Shown here one piece after another: positions 15,427-23,201 of a stretch of DNA of 64,000 bases. Made by a program: the position numbers and the translations under genes. The stretch spans positions 476,191-540,190 of the forward strand of contig NZ_LR130844.1 in assembly GCF_900626155.1 (NCBI RefSeq). Direction: 5' to 3'. Source of the stretch: Anaerococcus vaginimassiliensis. GTDB taxonomy: Bacteria; Bacillota; Clostridia; Tissierellales; Peptoniphilaceae. Under the pieces are notes generated by a model. It saw only the letters and a list, made by a program, of their open reading frames with translations. It did not search any database and was not told the DNA's origin. Within the stretch, counting starts at the first letter, position 1; each line of letters starts with the position of its first letter.

Positions 15427-17871
15427 TTAGTTTTTAGCTTCTACAAGTTCTTTGTTAGCTTGTCTTTTCTTTTTTTCCTTGCTTATATTTCTAAAGACTA
15501 GGCTATCTTTTCTAACAGATATCCTTATGGTTTCATCTCTATCGAGTTTGCCATCTAGGATATCTTCGGCTAGTCTATCGTCAATCATCTTTGTTATGTG
15601 ACGTTCGAGTGGTCTTGCCCCATATTCAGGGTCAAATCCTTCTTTTGCTAGAAGTTTTACAACCTTTTGATCATATTTTATATCAAGGTCAATCTCGTTT
15701 AGTCGAGCCTTGGTTTTTTCAAGCATTAGACCAGATATTTCCTCAATCTCCTTTTCACCTAAAGGCTTAAACATTATTACCTGATCAAGTCTATTGATAA
15801 ATTCTGGAGCGAAAGAATCTTTGACCGCCTTTTCTATAAGGTCAGCTGTTCTTTCTTCTTCTATTTTTTTCTCATCTCCAAGCTCGAAACCTATTGTTTT
15901 ACTTTGGCTTAGGCTTCTTACACCGACATTGCTGGTCATGATTATGATTGTGTTTTTAAAGTCAACTGTCCTACCTTGACCATCAGTTAGCCTTCCATCA
16001 TCTAAGATTTGAAGGAGCATGTTAAATACATCTGGGTGGGCTTTTTCTATCTCGTCAAACAATACTACAGAATAAGGATTTGTTCTTACCGCTTCTGTTA
16101 GTTGTCCTCCCTCTTCGTAGCCGACATATCCTGGAGGAGAACCAACAAGTCTTGATACGGCGAATTTTTCCATATACTCACTCATATCCATCCTTATTAG
16201 TTTATCCTCTGATCCAAACAAGTCTCTAGCCAAGGTTTTGGCAAGATAGGTCTTACCTACTCCTGTTGGTCCAACGAATATAAAGGATCCGATAGGCTTT
16301 TTAGGATCTTTTAGACCGACCCTTGCTCTTTTGATAGATCTTGCTACTGAGTCGATGGCTTCTTGTTGACCTATTACACTTAGTTTAAGATCACTATCCA
16401 AGTTAGCATATTTTTCCTTTTCATCTTCTGTTAATTTTTCAACAGGAACCTTTGACCAGCTTGCAACTATACTTGCTAGGTCATCATAGGATATGAAAAG
16501 TTCATCTTTGTTTTTATTTTCCTTATCTTTTTGTGCTTCTAGATCAAATTTAGCTTGGTTAATTTTATCCCTAAGCTCTGCTGCTCTTTCGAAGTCTTGA
16601 TCTCTTACAGCGTTTTCTTTTTCTCTAGTAAGTCTTTCCAAATTTTCTTCAAAAGAATTATCTTTGTCAGATTTTTGGAAGGCTGCAATTCTTATTTTAG
16701 AGCTTGCTTCATCTATAAGATCTATCGCCTTATCGGGAAGATACCTATCAGTGATGTATCTGTCAGATAATTCTACAGCTGCATTTATAGCCTCATCTGT
16801 GATTTTTACCCCGTGGTGGTCTTCGTACTTATCCTTAAGTCCTCTTATTATTTCTCTAGCATCTTCAAGACTTGGTTCGTCTACTTGGATTGGCTGCATG
16901 CGACGACTTAGGGCAGAATCTTTCTCCACATGTTTTCTATATTCTTCTATAGTTGTAGCTCCCATGATTTGGACGTCACCCTTGGCAAGGATTGGTTTTA
17001 GGATATTTGCTGCATCCATAGATCCTTCAGAGGCTCCAGCCCCAAGCACCATGTGAAACTCATCTATAAAGAGTATGATGTCATCCCTCTTTTCGATTTC
17101 TTCAAATAATTTCTTTAGCCTATCTTCGAAATCTCCCCTGTACTTGCTTCCTGCAATTAGGCTTGCAAGGTCTAGGCTTAGTATGGTTTTACCCTTAATA
17201 ATCTCAGGAACATTTCCTTCAACAATCCTTTGGGCAAGACCTTCTGCTATGGCAGTTTTTCCCACACCAGGTGCCCCTATCAAGATAGGATTATTTTTTC
17301 TCCTTCTCATAAGGATTTGCACCAATCTTTGGATTTCTTCATCTCTACCAATTACTGGATCTATCTTTCCACTTTTGGCAATTTCGTTTAAATCTCTGGC
17401 AAAGTTAGTTACATTTTCAGATAAACTAGAGTTAGTCATTTGCTTGTTAGGATTTTTCCCCATCAAATCATTTAGATTAGCTCTTATATTTTCCTTATCC
17501 AAACCTGACAATAAAAACATGAGGTTTGTAAAGGAGTCATCATCATCAATTATCGCCATTAGAACATCTTCTTCACGAGGAGCAGGAAGTTTCTTATTTA
17601 AAGCTATATTTCTTGCCTCTTCAAAGATTTGTCTAAGTTTTTTAGAAAACTCAGTAGCAGGCCTTTGAGAGTTGCCCCTTCCTATATTATTTATAACAAT
17701 AGATCTAAAAAGATCATAATTTGCTCCGCTTATTTTTAAAGCCTCACTTGCAAGTGAGCCTGTTTTCATAAGGGCTAGTAACAAGTGCTCGCTTCCTATA
17801 TAATCATGGTTTAGGGAATAAGACTCTCTTCTGGCTTGGGAGGTAAGTTTGTTTAGTCCTGTATTTTCCAT
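15427..17871 (-). CDS. clpC: ATP-dependent Clp protease ATPase subunit ClpC
   Basis: 814 residues, the family length. Order: N-terminal Clp_N repeats (about 1-140), first AAA+ domain with Walker A GAPGVGKT near 203, a UVR/M-domain region including NAVRDQDFERAAELRDKI, second AAA+ domain with GPTGVGKTYLAK near 545 and Walker B VVLFDEIEKAHPDVFN, then the ClpB/C D2-small domain. ClpC unfolds substrates for ClpP and works with McsA/McsB adaptor proteins. The start overlaps the mcsB stop by one base. Transcription is likely controlled by CtsR. Confidence 0.96.
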   Translation of the reverse strand: MENTGLNKLTSQARRESYSLNHDYIGSEHLLLALMKTGSLASEALKISGANYDLFRSIVINNIGRGNSQRPATEFSKKLRQIFEEARNIALNKKLPAPREEDVLMAIIDDDDSFTNLMFLLSGLDKENIRANLNDLMGKNPNKQMTNSSLSENVTNFARDLNEIAKSGKIDPVIGRDEEIQRLVQILMRRRKNNPILIGAPGVGKTAIAEGLAQRIVEGNVPEIIKGKTILSLDLASLIAGSKYRGDFEDRLKKLFEEIEKRDDIILFIDEFHMVLGAGASEGSMDAANILKPILAKGDVQIMGATTIEEYRKHVEKDSALSRRMQPIQVDEPSLEDAREIIRGLKDKYEDHHGVKITDEAINAAVELSDRYITDRYLPDKAIDLIDEASSKIRIAAFQKSDKDNSFEENLERLTREKENAVRDQDFERAAELRDKINQAKFDLEAQKDKENKNKDELFISYDDLASIVASWSKVPVEKLTEDEKEKYANLDSDLKLSVIGQQEAIDSVARSIKRARVGLKDPKKPIGSFIFVGPTGVGKTYLAKTLARDLFGSEDKLIRMDMSEYMEKFAVSRLVGSPPGYVGYEEGGQLTEAVRTNPYSVVLFDEIEKAHPDVFNMLLQILDDGRLTDGQGRTVDFKNTIIIMTSNVGVRSLSQSKTIGFELGDEKKIEEERTADLIEKAVKDSFAPEFINRLDQVIMFKPLGEKEIEEISGLMLEKTKARLNEIDLDIKYDQKVVKLLAKEGFDPEYGARPLERHITKMIDDRLAEDILDGKLDRDETIRISVRKDSLVFRNISKEKKKRQANKELVEAKN

Positions 17872-18836
17872 TATCTCTCCTTAATATATTCTCTTAGAAA
17901 GAGGTATCTATCCTCATCTCTATTTCCCTTATACTTATTCTTTGTCAAATTAAATATTAAATAATCTATTTCTTCATCTGTAAAATCAGTATCAAATCCT
18001 AAAATCCTGTATTTTTTTAATATATACAAGTTTTCTATCATAAGATCTAAGGTCTTTACAAGACCTTCCTTAAGATTTGTCAAACTAATATTTATTCTAT
18101 CTTCTATCTCTTCGCTCTTGACCTTGTTTATGTGCATATAATCTCTTCTAAATCTTCTCTCATTTCTTAGGAGAATATCTAGGCTGTGGTCAAATTTATC
18201 TACATATGATTCTATATCTTTCCTGTAATTTCCAATGTTTTTTATGAGATAAACATCATCTGAGTATGCATTGTTGTACTTCGGAGTAAATCTTGTAAGA
18301 TACATTCCTTCCCTAAGTAAACTCTGTTTTAATCCATAGTAGGCTTTTTCATCATCAACCATAGCAAACAAGAATGTTTTTACAAAAATCTCAAGACCTG
18401 AGCCTGTATTTCTCGCATCTTGAGTGTAATAGCCAAGATCTGATGAAAAAGAAAAATCTAGGATTTCATCTAACTTTTCTTCTACATCCAAAGCCTTTCT
18501 ATAAGCTTTTTTACAATCAAGGTCGAAATTTCTGACATTTATTGCCAGATGATCTCTATCATTTATTGTCAAGATGTAATCATCTTCTATAACCAGTCCA
18601 ATCTGGGCAAGTTTTTTATCAGCTTCTTCGCTTAATACAAAGGAATTTATAAGCTCATTTTTTGTATTTTCGTCAAGATCTTCCAATAAAACAAGCTTAT
18701 CAGCATATATATCTCTAAACATTTCTATGATTTTCTCGCTTGCCTCAAGTGTCATTGTCGCAGGAAAATCATATCCTTCGATGTTTCTTCTGATAGATAG
18801 GTTTGATTCTAGGATTATATTTTTGCTATAGTCCAT
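17871..18836 (-). CDS. mcsB: McsB-like protein, probable degenerate protein-arginine kinase
   Basis: 321 residues, about 40 fewer than Bacillus McsB. Position between mcsA and clpC and residual similarity (NDRDHLAIN for NEEDHIRIQ; GYYTQDARNTGSG for GYLTSCPTNVGTG) identify it. The SSRIRLARN nucleotide-binding motif is replaced by ESNLSIRRN. The catalytic Cys of CPTNxGT is absent, and the GEGSEA loop is not recognisable. A C-terminal DRYLFLREYIKER still resembles the phosphoarginine-receptor tail. It may act only as an adaptor for ClpC rather than a kinase. Overlaps neighbours by single bases on both sides. Confidence 0.8.
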   Translation of the reverse strand: MDYSKNIILESNLSIRRNIEGYDFPATMTLEASEKIIEMFRDIYADKLVLLEDLDENTKNELINSFVLSEEADKKLAQIGLVIEDDYILTINDRDHLAINVRNFDLDCKKAYRKALDVEEKLDEILDFSFSSDLGYYTQDARNTGSGLEIFVKTFLFAMVDDEKAYYGLKQSLLREGMYLTRFTPKYNNAYSDDVYLIKNIGNYRKDIESYVDKFDHSLDILLRNERRFRRDYMHINKVKSEEIEDRINISLTNLKEGLVKTLDLMIENLYILKKYRILGFDTDFTDEEIDYLIFNLTKNKYKGNRDEDRYLFLREYIKER

Positions 18837-19417
18837 TAATTTCCCACCTTGCCAGTTAACTCTTCTATTTCTTCTTTGATAGTTGCTGCTCTCTCGTAAT
18901 CTTCTATCTCAACTGAAATTTGTAATTTATCTTGAAGATTTTTAATCCTTGCCGCAAGGTCTTTTACCTCACGCTCTTTTCTAGGGAATTTCCCCTCGTA
19001 TTTACTATAATTATTATAGGTCCTAAGAATCTTACTTGTAAGTTTTTTGTCTAGCTTGTAGCAATCTGGGCATCCAAAAACACCATTGTTTATATTTGAA
19101 ACGAGGTTGCCACAAGTTGGACAAGCTTCATCTCCAAGTCTTCCTATCATGTCATAGGAGAAGTTTACCTGATTAAATTTATATTCATAATATGAATCAA
19201 TCACTTCTTCAAGGCTTGGCATAAATTGACCAATAAGATTTTCTATATTTTTACTATCAAGGCTTGTAACTCCCGGCTTTACATTTCCATCTTCATCTAC
19301 GCCTATATCTGTAAATTTCTTTACGCAGTCGTTACATAGGTGAAAATCTGTTTGTTTACCATTAATTATAGCCTTGACTGTTACCGTAGCTTCCTTATCA
19401 CATTTATCACATTTCAT
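18836..19417 (-). CDS. mcsA: McsA, zinc-binding activator of McsB/CtsR regulation
   Basis: 193 residues with four CXXC pairs: CDKC at residue 3, CNDC near 28, CPTC near 99 and CPDC near 114, which bind zinc. A C-terminal UVR motif (VEIEDYERAATIKEEIEEL) is the ClpC-interacting element. In Bacillus, McsA senses stress and activates the McsB kinase, which inactivates CtsR. Here McsB looks degenerate, so McsA may act mainly as an adaptor. The gene lies one base after ctsR and overlaps mcsB. Confidence 0.92.
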   Translation of the reverse strand: MKCDKCDKEATVTVKAIINGKQTDFHLCNDCVKKFTDIGVDEDGNVKPGVTSLDSKNIENLIGQFMPSLEEVIDSYYEYKFNQVNFSYDMIGRLGDEACPTCGNLVSNINNGVFGCPDCYKLDKKLTSKILRTYNNYSKYEGKFPRKEREVKDLAARIKNLQDKLQISVEIEDYERAATIKEEIEELTGKVGN

Positions 19418-19418
19418 A

Positions 19419-19886
19419 TTAATTACTCCTTGCCATTAGGCTCAGCAAGATATTTTTAATGATATCAGAACGAATGGCGTTTCTTTTCTTTACATCGCAT
19501 ATTCCTGCTAGGGCCTTATCGCTTGTGACATATCTTGCCATTATATATTCATTTTCTGTAAAGTATTCCCTTCTTACAAGATCTTTAAACAAACTGTCCG
19601 CATTGTTTTCGCTCATATCTTTTTTTAAGTTTTTTATAAGATAGGAAATATATGAATCTTCATCAACAACTGTAATTATCTTTATAAAGCCATTACCTCC
19701 ACGCTTACTTTCAATCAAGTAACCATTGTATGGGGTAAATCTTGTTGATAAAACATAATTTATCTGACTTGGAGCACAGTCAAAACGTGTTGCCAAGTCA
19801 TTTCTACCGATTTCAAGCATTCCGTCAACGGAATCCTCTAACATCATTTTAAGAAACTTTTCAATCTCCGAAGTAAGACCCGCCAT
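19419..19886 (-). CDS. ctsR: CtsR, transcriptional repressor of class III stress genes
   Basis: 155 residues. The N-terminal winged helix-turn-helix (IGRNDLATRFDCAPSQINYVLSTRF) and the glycine-rich wing RGGNGFIKI, which senses heat in Bacillus CtsR, are present. The C-terminal four-helix dimer domain follows. It is the first gene of its operon and has a matching heptad operator 38 bp upstream, so the operon is autoregulated. The ATG at 19886 is preceded by AGGTGGAAT. Confidence 0.95.
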   Translation of the reverse strand: MAGLTSEIEKFLKMMLEDSVDGMLEIGRNDLATRFDCAPSQINYVLSTRFTPYNGYLIESKRGGNGFIKIITVVDEDSYISYLIKNLKKDMSENNADSLFKDLVRREYFTENEYIMARYVTSDKALAGICDVKKRNAIRSDIIKNILLSLMARSN

Positions 19887-19924
19887 ATTCCACCTAACTT
19901 TCTATATTTAAAAGCCAATTTTCA

Positions 19925-19940
19925 TTGACTATCTCTGACC
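19925..19940 (-). promoter_or_regulatory. CtsR operator
   Basis: On the minus strand GGTCAGAGATAGTCAA matches the CtsR direct-repeat consensus GGTCAAA-NAN-NGGTCAAA with two to three differences. It lies between the ctsR promoter and start codon. Confidence 0.8.
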
Positions 19941-19982
19941 TTCTTCTGTTAAAAATAAGAACCATAAATGATTCCTAGTAAA

Positions 19983-20010
19983 ATTGTACTATATAGCAAA
20001 TTGAATTCAA
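19983..20010 (-). promoter_or_regulatory. Sigma-A promoter of the ctsR operon
   Basis: TTGAAT (20010-20005), 16-bp spacer, TACAAT (19988-19983) on the minus strand, just upstream of the CtsR operator. Confidence 0.65.
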
Positions 20011-20029
20011 GAAATTTAGGAAAGACTAT

Positions 20030-20746
20030 TTAGTCTCTCCTATTGTTTCTATTTCCATAAAGGATAAACAACCTCAAGAATTGAAGGGCTGTCGATAAAG
20101 TTGCTGCAACATATGTTAGGGCTGCAGCTTTTAGCATAGACCTTGCTGAATTTACTTCATCATTTACAAGCATGCCACTTTCTTCAATAACTCTTATAGC
20201 TCGTCTTGATGCATCAAACTCTACTGGAAGAGTTATTATCTGAAAAATCAAAACTAAAGAAAAAAGTATAAGCCCTATATCTAACAGGCTTTGTTTTGAT
20301 AAAAACAAACCTAGAAGAATCATAGGAAAGGATAGTTTTGACCCGAAATTAACTGCAGGTACCAACCAAGCCTTAATTCTTAGTGGAAGATATCCTTCCT
20401 TATATTGAATAACGTGCCCACATTCGTGGCAAGCAACTGCTATAGATGCTATTGACGTATCTGTAAAAGATTCATTTGATAGAGCAACCTCCTTAGTCGC
20501 AGGATTAAAATAGTCGGATAAGCTTCCACCAATCTTTTTTATAGAAATATCTTTATATGAGTTAGTATCTAGGATATATTTGGCTGCTTCATAGCCAGTT
20601 ATTCCTTTTTGAGATTTTACTTTCTTGTATTTATTAAAAGCTTTTTGGATATTTGCTTGAGCTAACATACTTATAACAAGACCTAACATAACAAGTATAT
20701 AAGTCTTGTCATAGAACATATATCCAAAATAATTTGGGTTATACAT
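20030..20746 (-). CDS. YugP-type membrane zinc metallopeptidase
   Basis: 238 residues. A first membrane segment (about 15-32) is followed by a cytoplasmic or juxtamembrane region and the zinc-binding motif HECGH near residue 112, then three to four hydrophobic segments including a paired hairpin at about 138-178. This is the Zn_peptidase_2 (YugP) family, a group of putative neutral membrane proteases of unknown substrate. It is a single-gene unit; TATAAT about 28 bp ahead of the ATG gives it its own promoter, separate from the RNA element upstream. Confidence 0.9.
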   Translation of the reverse strand: MYNPNYFGYMFYDKTYILVMLGLVISMLAQANIQKAFNKYKKVKSQKGITGYEAAKYILDTNSYKDISIKKIGGSLSDYFNPATKEVALSNESFTDTSIASIAVACHECGHVIQYKEGYLPLRIKAWLVPAVNFGSKLSFPMILLGLFLSKQSLLDIGLILFSLVLIFQIITLPVEFDASRRAIRVIEESGMLVNDEVNSARSMLKAAALTYVAATLSTALQFLRLFILYGNRNNRRD

Positions 20747-20804
20747 TTTTATTCTCTCTTTCTATTTCTTTTTTATATTATACCCATACTTTAAAAATGG
20801 ACAC

Positions 20805-20917
20805 AGAAAAAGGGCCCTCAGGCCCTTCTCCTTTATAGAAAAGAATAAGTTAGTCCTAGTTTTCTAAAGGGAAAACTATAAGGAATTAATAATGAAAAAC
20901 CTAGCTATTTAATAGCT
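20805..20917 (-). ncRNA. Candidate small RNA with three stem-loops
   Basis: A complete transcription unit without a start codon on the minus strand. The promoter at 20952-20924 predicts +1 at 20917. The RNA would start with hairpin AGCTAT-TAA-ATAGCT (20917-20903), continue with TAGTTTTC-CCTTTA-GAAAACTA (20878-20857), carry an AAAGGAGAAGG segment, and end at terminator AAGGGCC-TGAG-GGCCCTT plus TTTTCT (20827-20805). Length is about 113 nt. No known RNA family was recognised. It could instead be a terminated 3' or leader transcript, but the adjacent YugP gene has its own TATAAT. Confidence 0.6.
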
Positions 20918-20923
20918 GATTTT

Positions 20924-20952
20924 ATTATAACACCATTTTATGATTTGTGCAA
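20924..20952 (-). promoter_or_regulatory. Strong extended -10 promoter of the candidate small RNA
   Basis: TTGCAC (20952-20947), 17-bp spacer, TGTTATAAT with the -10 hexamer at 20929-20924. Confidence 0.75.
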
Positions 20953-21018
20953 ACTTTTTCTTATCCGTTGTTTTGTTTAATTTTTATCAACGTTTTAGAC
21001 TTTACCACGTTTTCCTTG

Positions 21019-21672
21019 TTATGAGTTTTCCTCAAGTTCTTTAGCGTTTTCATTATCTCCAATGAGGACTAAAACATCATCTTCTTCTATTTTTATATTT
21101 GGGTCGATGTCCATCATCATCTTTCCATCTCTTTCAAAGGCTACGACATTCATCTTGTATGATTTTCTAAAATCAAGTTCTATCAAAGTCTTGCCCACCC
21201 AATTTTTATGAGCTTTAATCTCTATTAGTGAAAAATCATTTGAAAACTGAACAAGCTCTAATAGATTTGACCCAGCAAGAGCTCTCGCTAGTCTTTCTCC
21301 TGTGTCAAGCTCTGGATAAACAATTTGATCTGCTCCAATTTTCTTTAAAATTCTTGCGTGAGATTGACTAGTTGCTTTTGCTATAACTTTCTCTACGCCA
21401 CTATCTTTACATATCAAGGTAGCCTCAATTGATGCTTCTATATCTGTTCCTGTAGCTATTATTGCAATATCATAGTTATTTATACCAAGGGATTTCATCG
21501 CTAGCTCTTCTGTCATATCCCCCTGAGCTGCATTTGATACGAAGTTTGCAATTTTTTCTACTTTTCTGTAGTTTGAATCTACAGCAGTGACATAAACACC
21601 TTTTTCAAAAAGTTTGGTTGCAACTGCTGATCCAAATCTTCCTAGTCCTAATACAATAACATTTTTTTCCAT
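21019..21672 (-). CDS. Potassium uptake regulatory subunit KtrA/TrkA type
   Basis: 217 residues: an RCK_N domain with the nucleotide motif GLGRFGSAVATKL near residue 9 and acidic Asp near residue 32, followed by an RCK_C domain (about 140-215). It forms a cytoplasmic ring that gates the membrane subunit in response to nucleotides, in many species also c-di-AMP. The gene lies 8 bp after the KtrB-type gene. Confidence 0.93.
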   Translation of the reverse strand: MEKNVIVLGLGRFGSAVATKLFEKGVYVTAVDSNYRKVEKIANFVSNAAQGDMTEELAMKSLGINNYDIAIIATGTDIEASIEATLICKDSGVEKVIAKATSQSHARILKKIGADQIVYPELDTGERLARALAGSNLLELVQFSNDFSLIEIKAHKNWVGKTLIELDFRKSYKMNVVAFERDGKMMMDIDPNIKIEEDDVLVLIGDNENAKELEENS

Positions 21673-21680
21673 AATATCTC

Positions 21681-23030
21681 CTAACCTAAACTAATAAAAC
21701 TTTCTGGATATCTAATTAATTTATCATCTGTTTCTAAACCAAAGGCAAAGGCCATAGTCATAGGACCAATCCTACCCAAATACATACAAAAACCTATGAG
21801 AATTTTGGCTATCTTTGATAACTCTCCTGTTATTCCTCTACTTGCTCCTACTGTTGCAAGTGCAGATACTGTTTCATATAAAGTATCTATGAGGTCAAAA
21901 TCATCTGTGATAGTTATTATAAAAGTTACCAAAAGAACTATAGCAAATGAAATCATAAATATAGATAGAGCTTTTTTGATTGACTCATCGCTGATATGTT
22001 TCTTGAACACTACTGGTTCTTTTTGATTTTTGATTATAGAATAAGTTGCCAAAACTAAAACACCGAAGGTAGTTGTCTTGATACCTCCAGCGGTTGATCC
22101 AGGGGAGCCACCTATAAACATAAGTCCCATCAACAGCAAAGATGTAGAATCTTTTATGTTTGAAAGATTTACTGAATAAAATCCAGCAGTTCTTGCCGAG
22201 ATTGATTGAAAGAATGATTCTGTAACAGAGCCTAATGCTCCTTCGCCTACTAAAACTCCACCTTGGATTGATTCAAGTATGAAAAATCCGATAGCTCCAA
22301 CTAATATCAAGGCAAGATTTATCACTAAAACGAGTTTTGAGTGGGTTGAAATCTTCTTTATATCTCTCTTATAAAATATTTCGCTTGTTACCATAAATCC
22401 TAATCCACCAGTAACAATAAGAGCCATTATAGTTATGTTGACCAAAAGGTCTTTTCTAAGCGGATAAATAGAATCTCCTAAGATGTCAAAACCAGCATTA
22501 CAAAAAGCTGATATTGAATGAAATACTGAATACCAAATCCCTTTTCCAAGTCCATAGCTTGGCACAAATCTAAAAGATAACAATAAGGCTCCAAGGCCCT
22601 CAGCAACGAGAGTAAAAACTAAGACATATTTAAATAGTTTTACCATGCCCGCCATGCTTTCAACATTTAACTGTTCCTTTAGAATTTGCCTTGATTTTAT
22701 TCCTATTTTCTTTCTTAGAAGAAGTGGAATAAGAGATGCTATAGTCATTATCCCAAGTCCACCTATTTGAATTAGAATAATAATCACAACTTGTCCAAGT
22801 GTATTCCAATAATGACCAGTATTTACAGGAGATAATCCTGTAACGCAAGATGCACTTGCCGCAACAAAGAACGAATCTATAATTCCCGTTCTAGTTCCTG
22901 TTTGGGTTACAAAAGGAGTTGATAATATCAGTCCTCCCAAACTTATTAAAATAAGAAAGCCCATCGACAAGATAAAAGCAGGATTTTCTGTTGCCTTGTC
23001 GAATGTTCTTTTGACAATATTTTTCTGCAT
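21681..23030 (-). CDS. Potassium uptake membrane subunit KtrB/TrkH type
   Basis: 449 residues with about eight to ten membrane segments and the four pore-loop repeats of the Trk/Ktr/HKT superfamily, visible as ASCVTGLSP, SAFCNAGFD, SARTAGFYS and ATVGASRGIT. It conducts K+ (with Na+ coupling in some members) under control of the downstream RCK subunit. It is the first gene of the operon. A near-consensus promoter with a palindrome over its -35 precedes it, and its leader can form a GC-rich hairpin. Confidence 0.94.
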   Translation of the reverse strand: MQKNIVKRTFDKATENPAFILSMGFLILISLGGLILSTPFVTQTGTRTGIIDSFFVAASASCVTGLSPVNTGHYWNTLGQVVIIILIQIGGLGIMTIASLIPLLLRKKIGIKSRQILKEQLNVESMAGMVKLFKYVLVFTLVAEGLGALLLSFRFVPSYGLGKGIWYSVFHSISAFCNAGFDILGDSIYPLRKDLLVNITIMALIVTGGLGFMVTSEIFYKRDIKKISTHSKLVLVINLALILVGAIGFFILESIQGGVLVGEGALGSVTESFFQSISARTAGFYSVNLSNIKDSTSLLLMGLMFIGGSPGSTAGGIKTTTFGVLVLATYSIIKNQKEPVVFKKHISDESIKKALSIFMISFAIVLLVTFIITITDDFDLIDTLYETVSALATVGASRGITGELSKIAKILIGFCMYLGRIGPMTMAFAFGLETDDKLIRYPESFISLG

Positions 23031-23095
23031 AAATACCTTCCTTACACAATCAAAGGGGCTGGCAAAATTAAAACGCCCTCCCCTAACTTAAGAGA

Positions 23096-23124
23096 ATTTT
23101 ACATCTTGTGACAATTATTGTCAA
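23096..23124 (-). promoter_or_regulatory. Promoter of the ktr operon with overlapping palindrome
   Basis: TTGACA (23124-23119), 17 bp, TAAAAT (23101-23096). The -35 is inside the perfect palindrome TGACAAT-T-ATTGTCA (23109-23123), a plausible repressor site. Confidence 0.75.
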
Positions 23125-23201
23125 CGATTTAATAAATAATCTATGGGGTATAAATTATATGATAAGATTAATATCAAATTTTCTAATAATTTGGAGGTAA
23201 T

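Noticed and set aside
17075-17668. 197-codon open frame opposite clpC
   Set aside because: clpC is clearly coding in the other direction with all AAA+ motifs; the opposite frame has no recognisable domain.
23031-23201. ydaO/c-di-AMP riboswitch before the ktr operon
   Set aside because: The mapped promoter leaves a leader of only about 60 nt, too short for that RNA, and its conserved motifs are absent.
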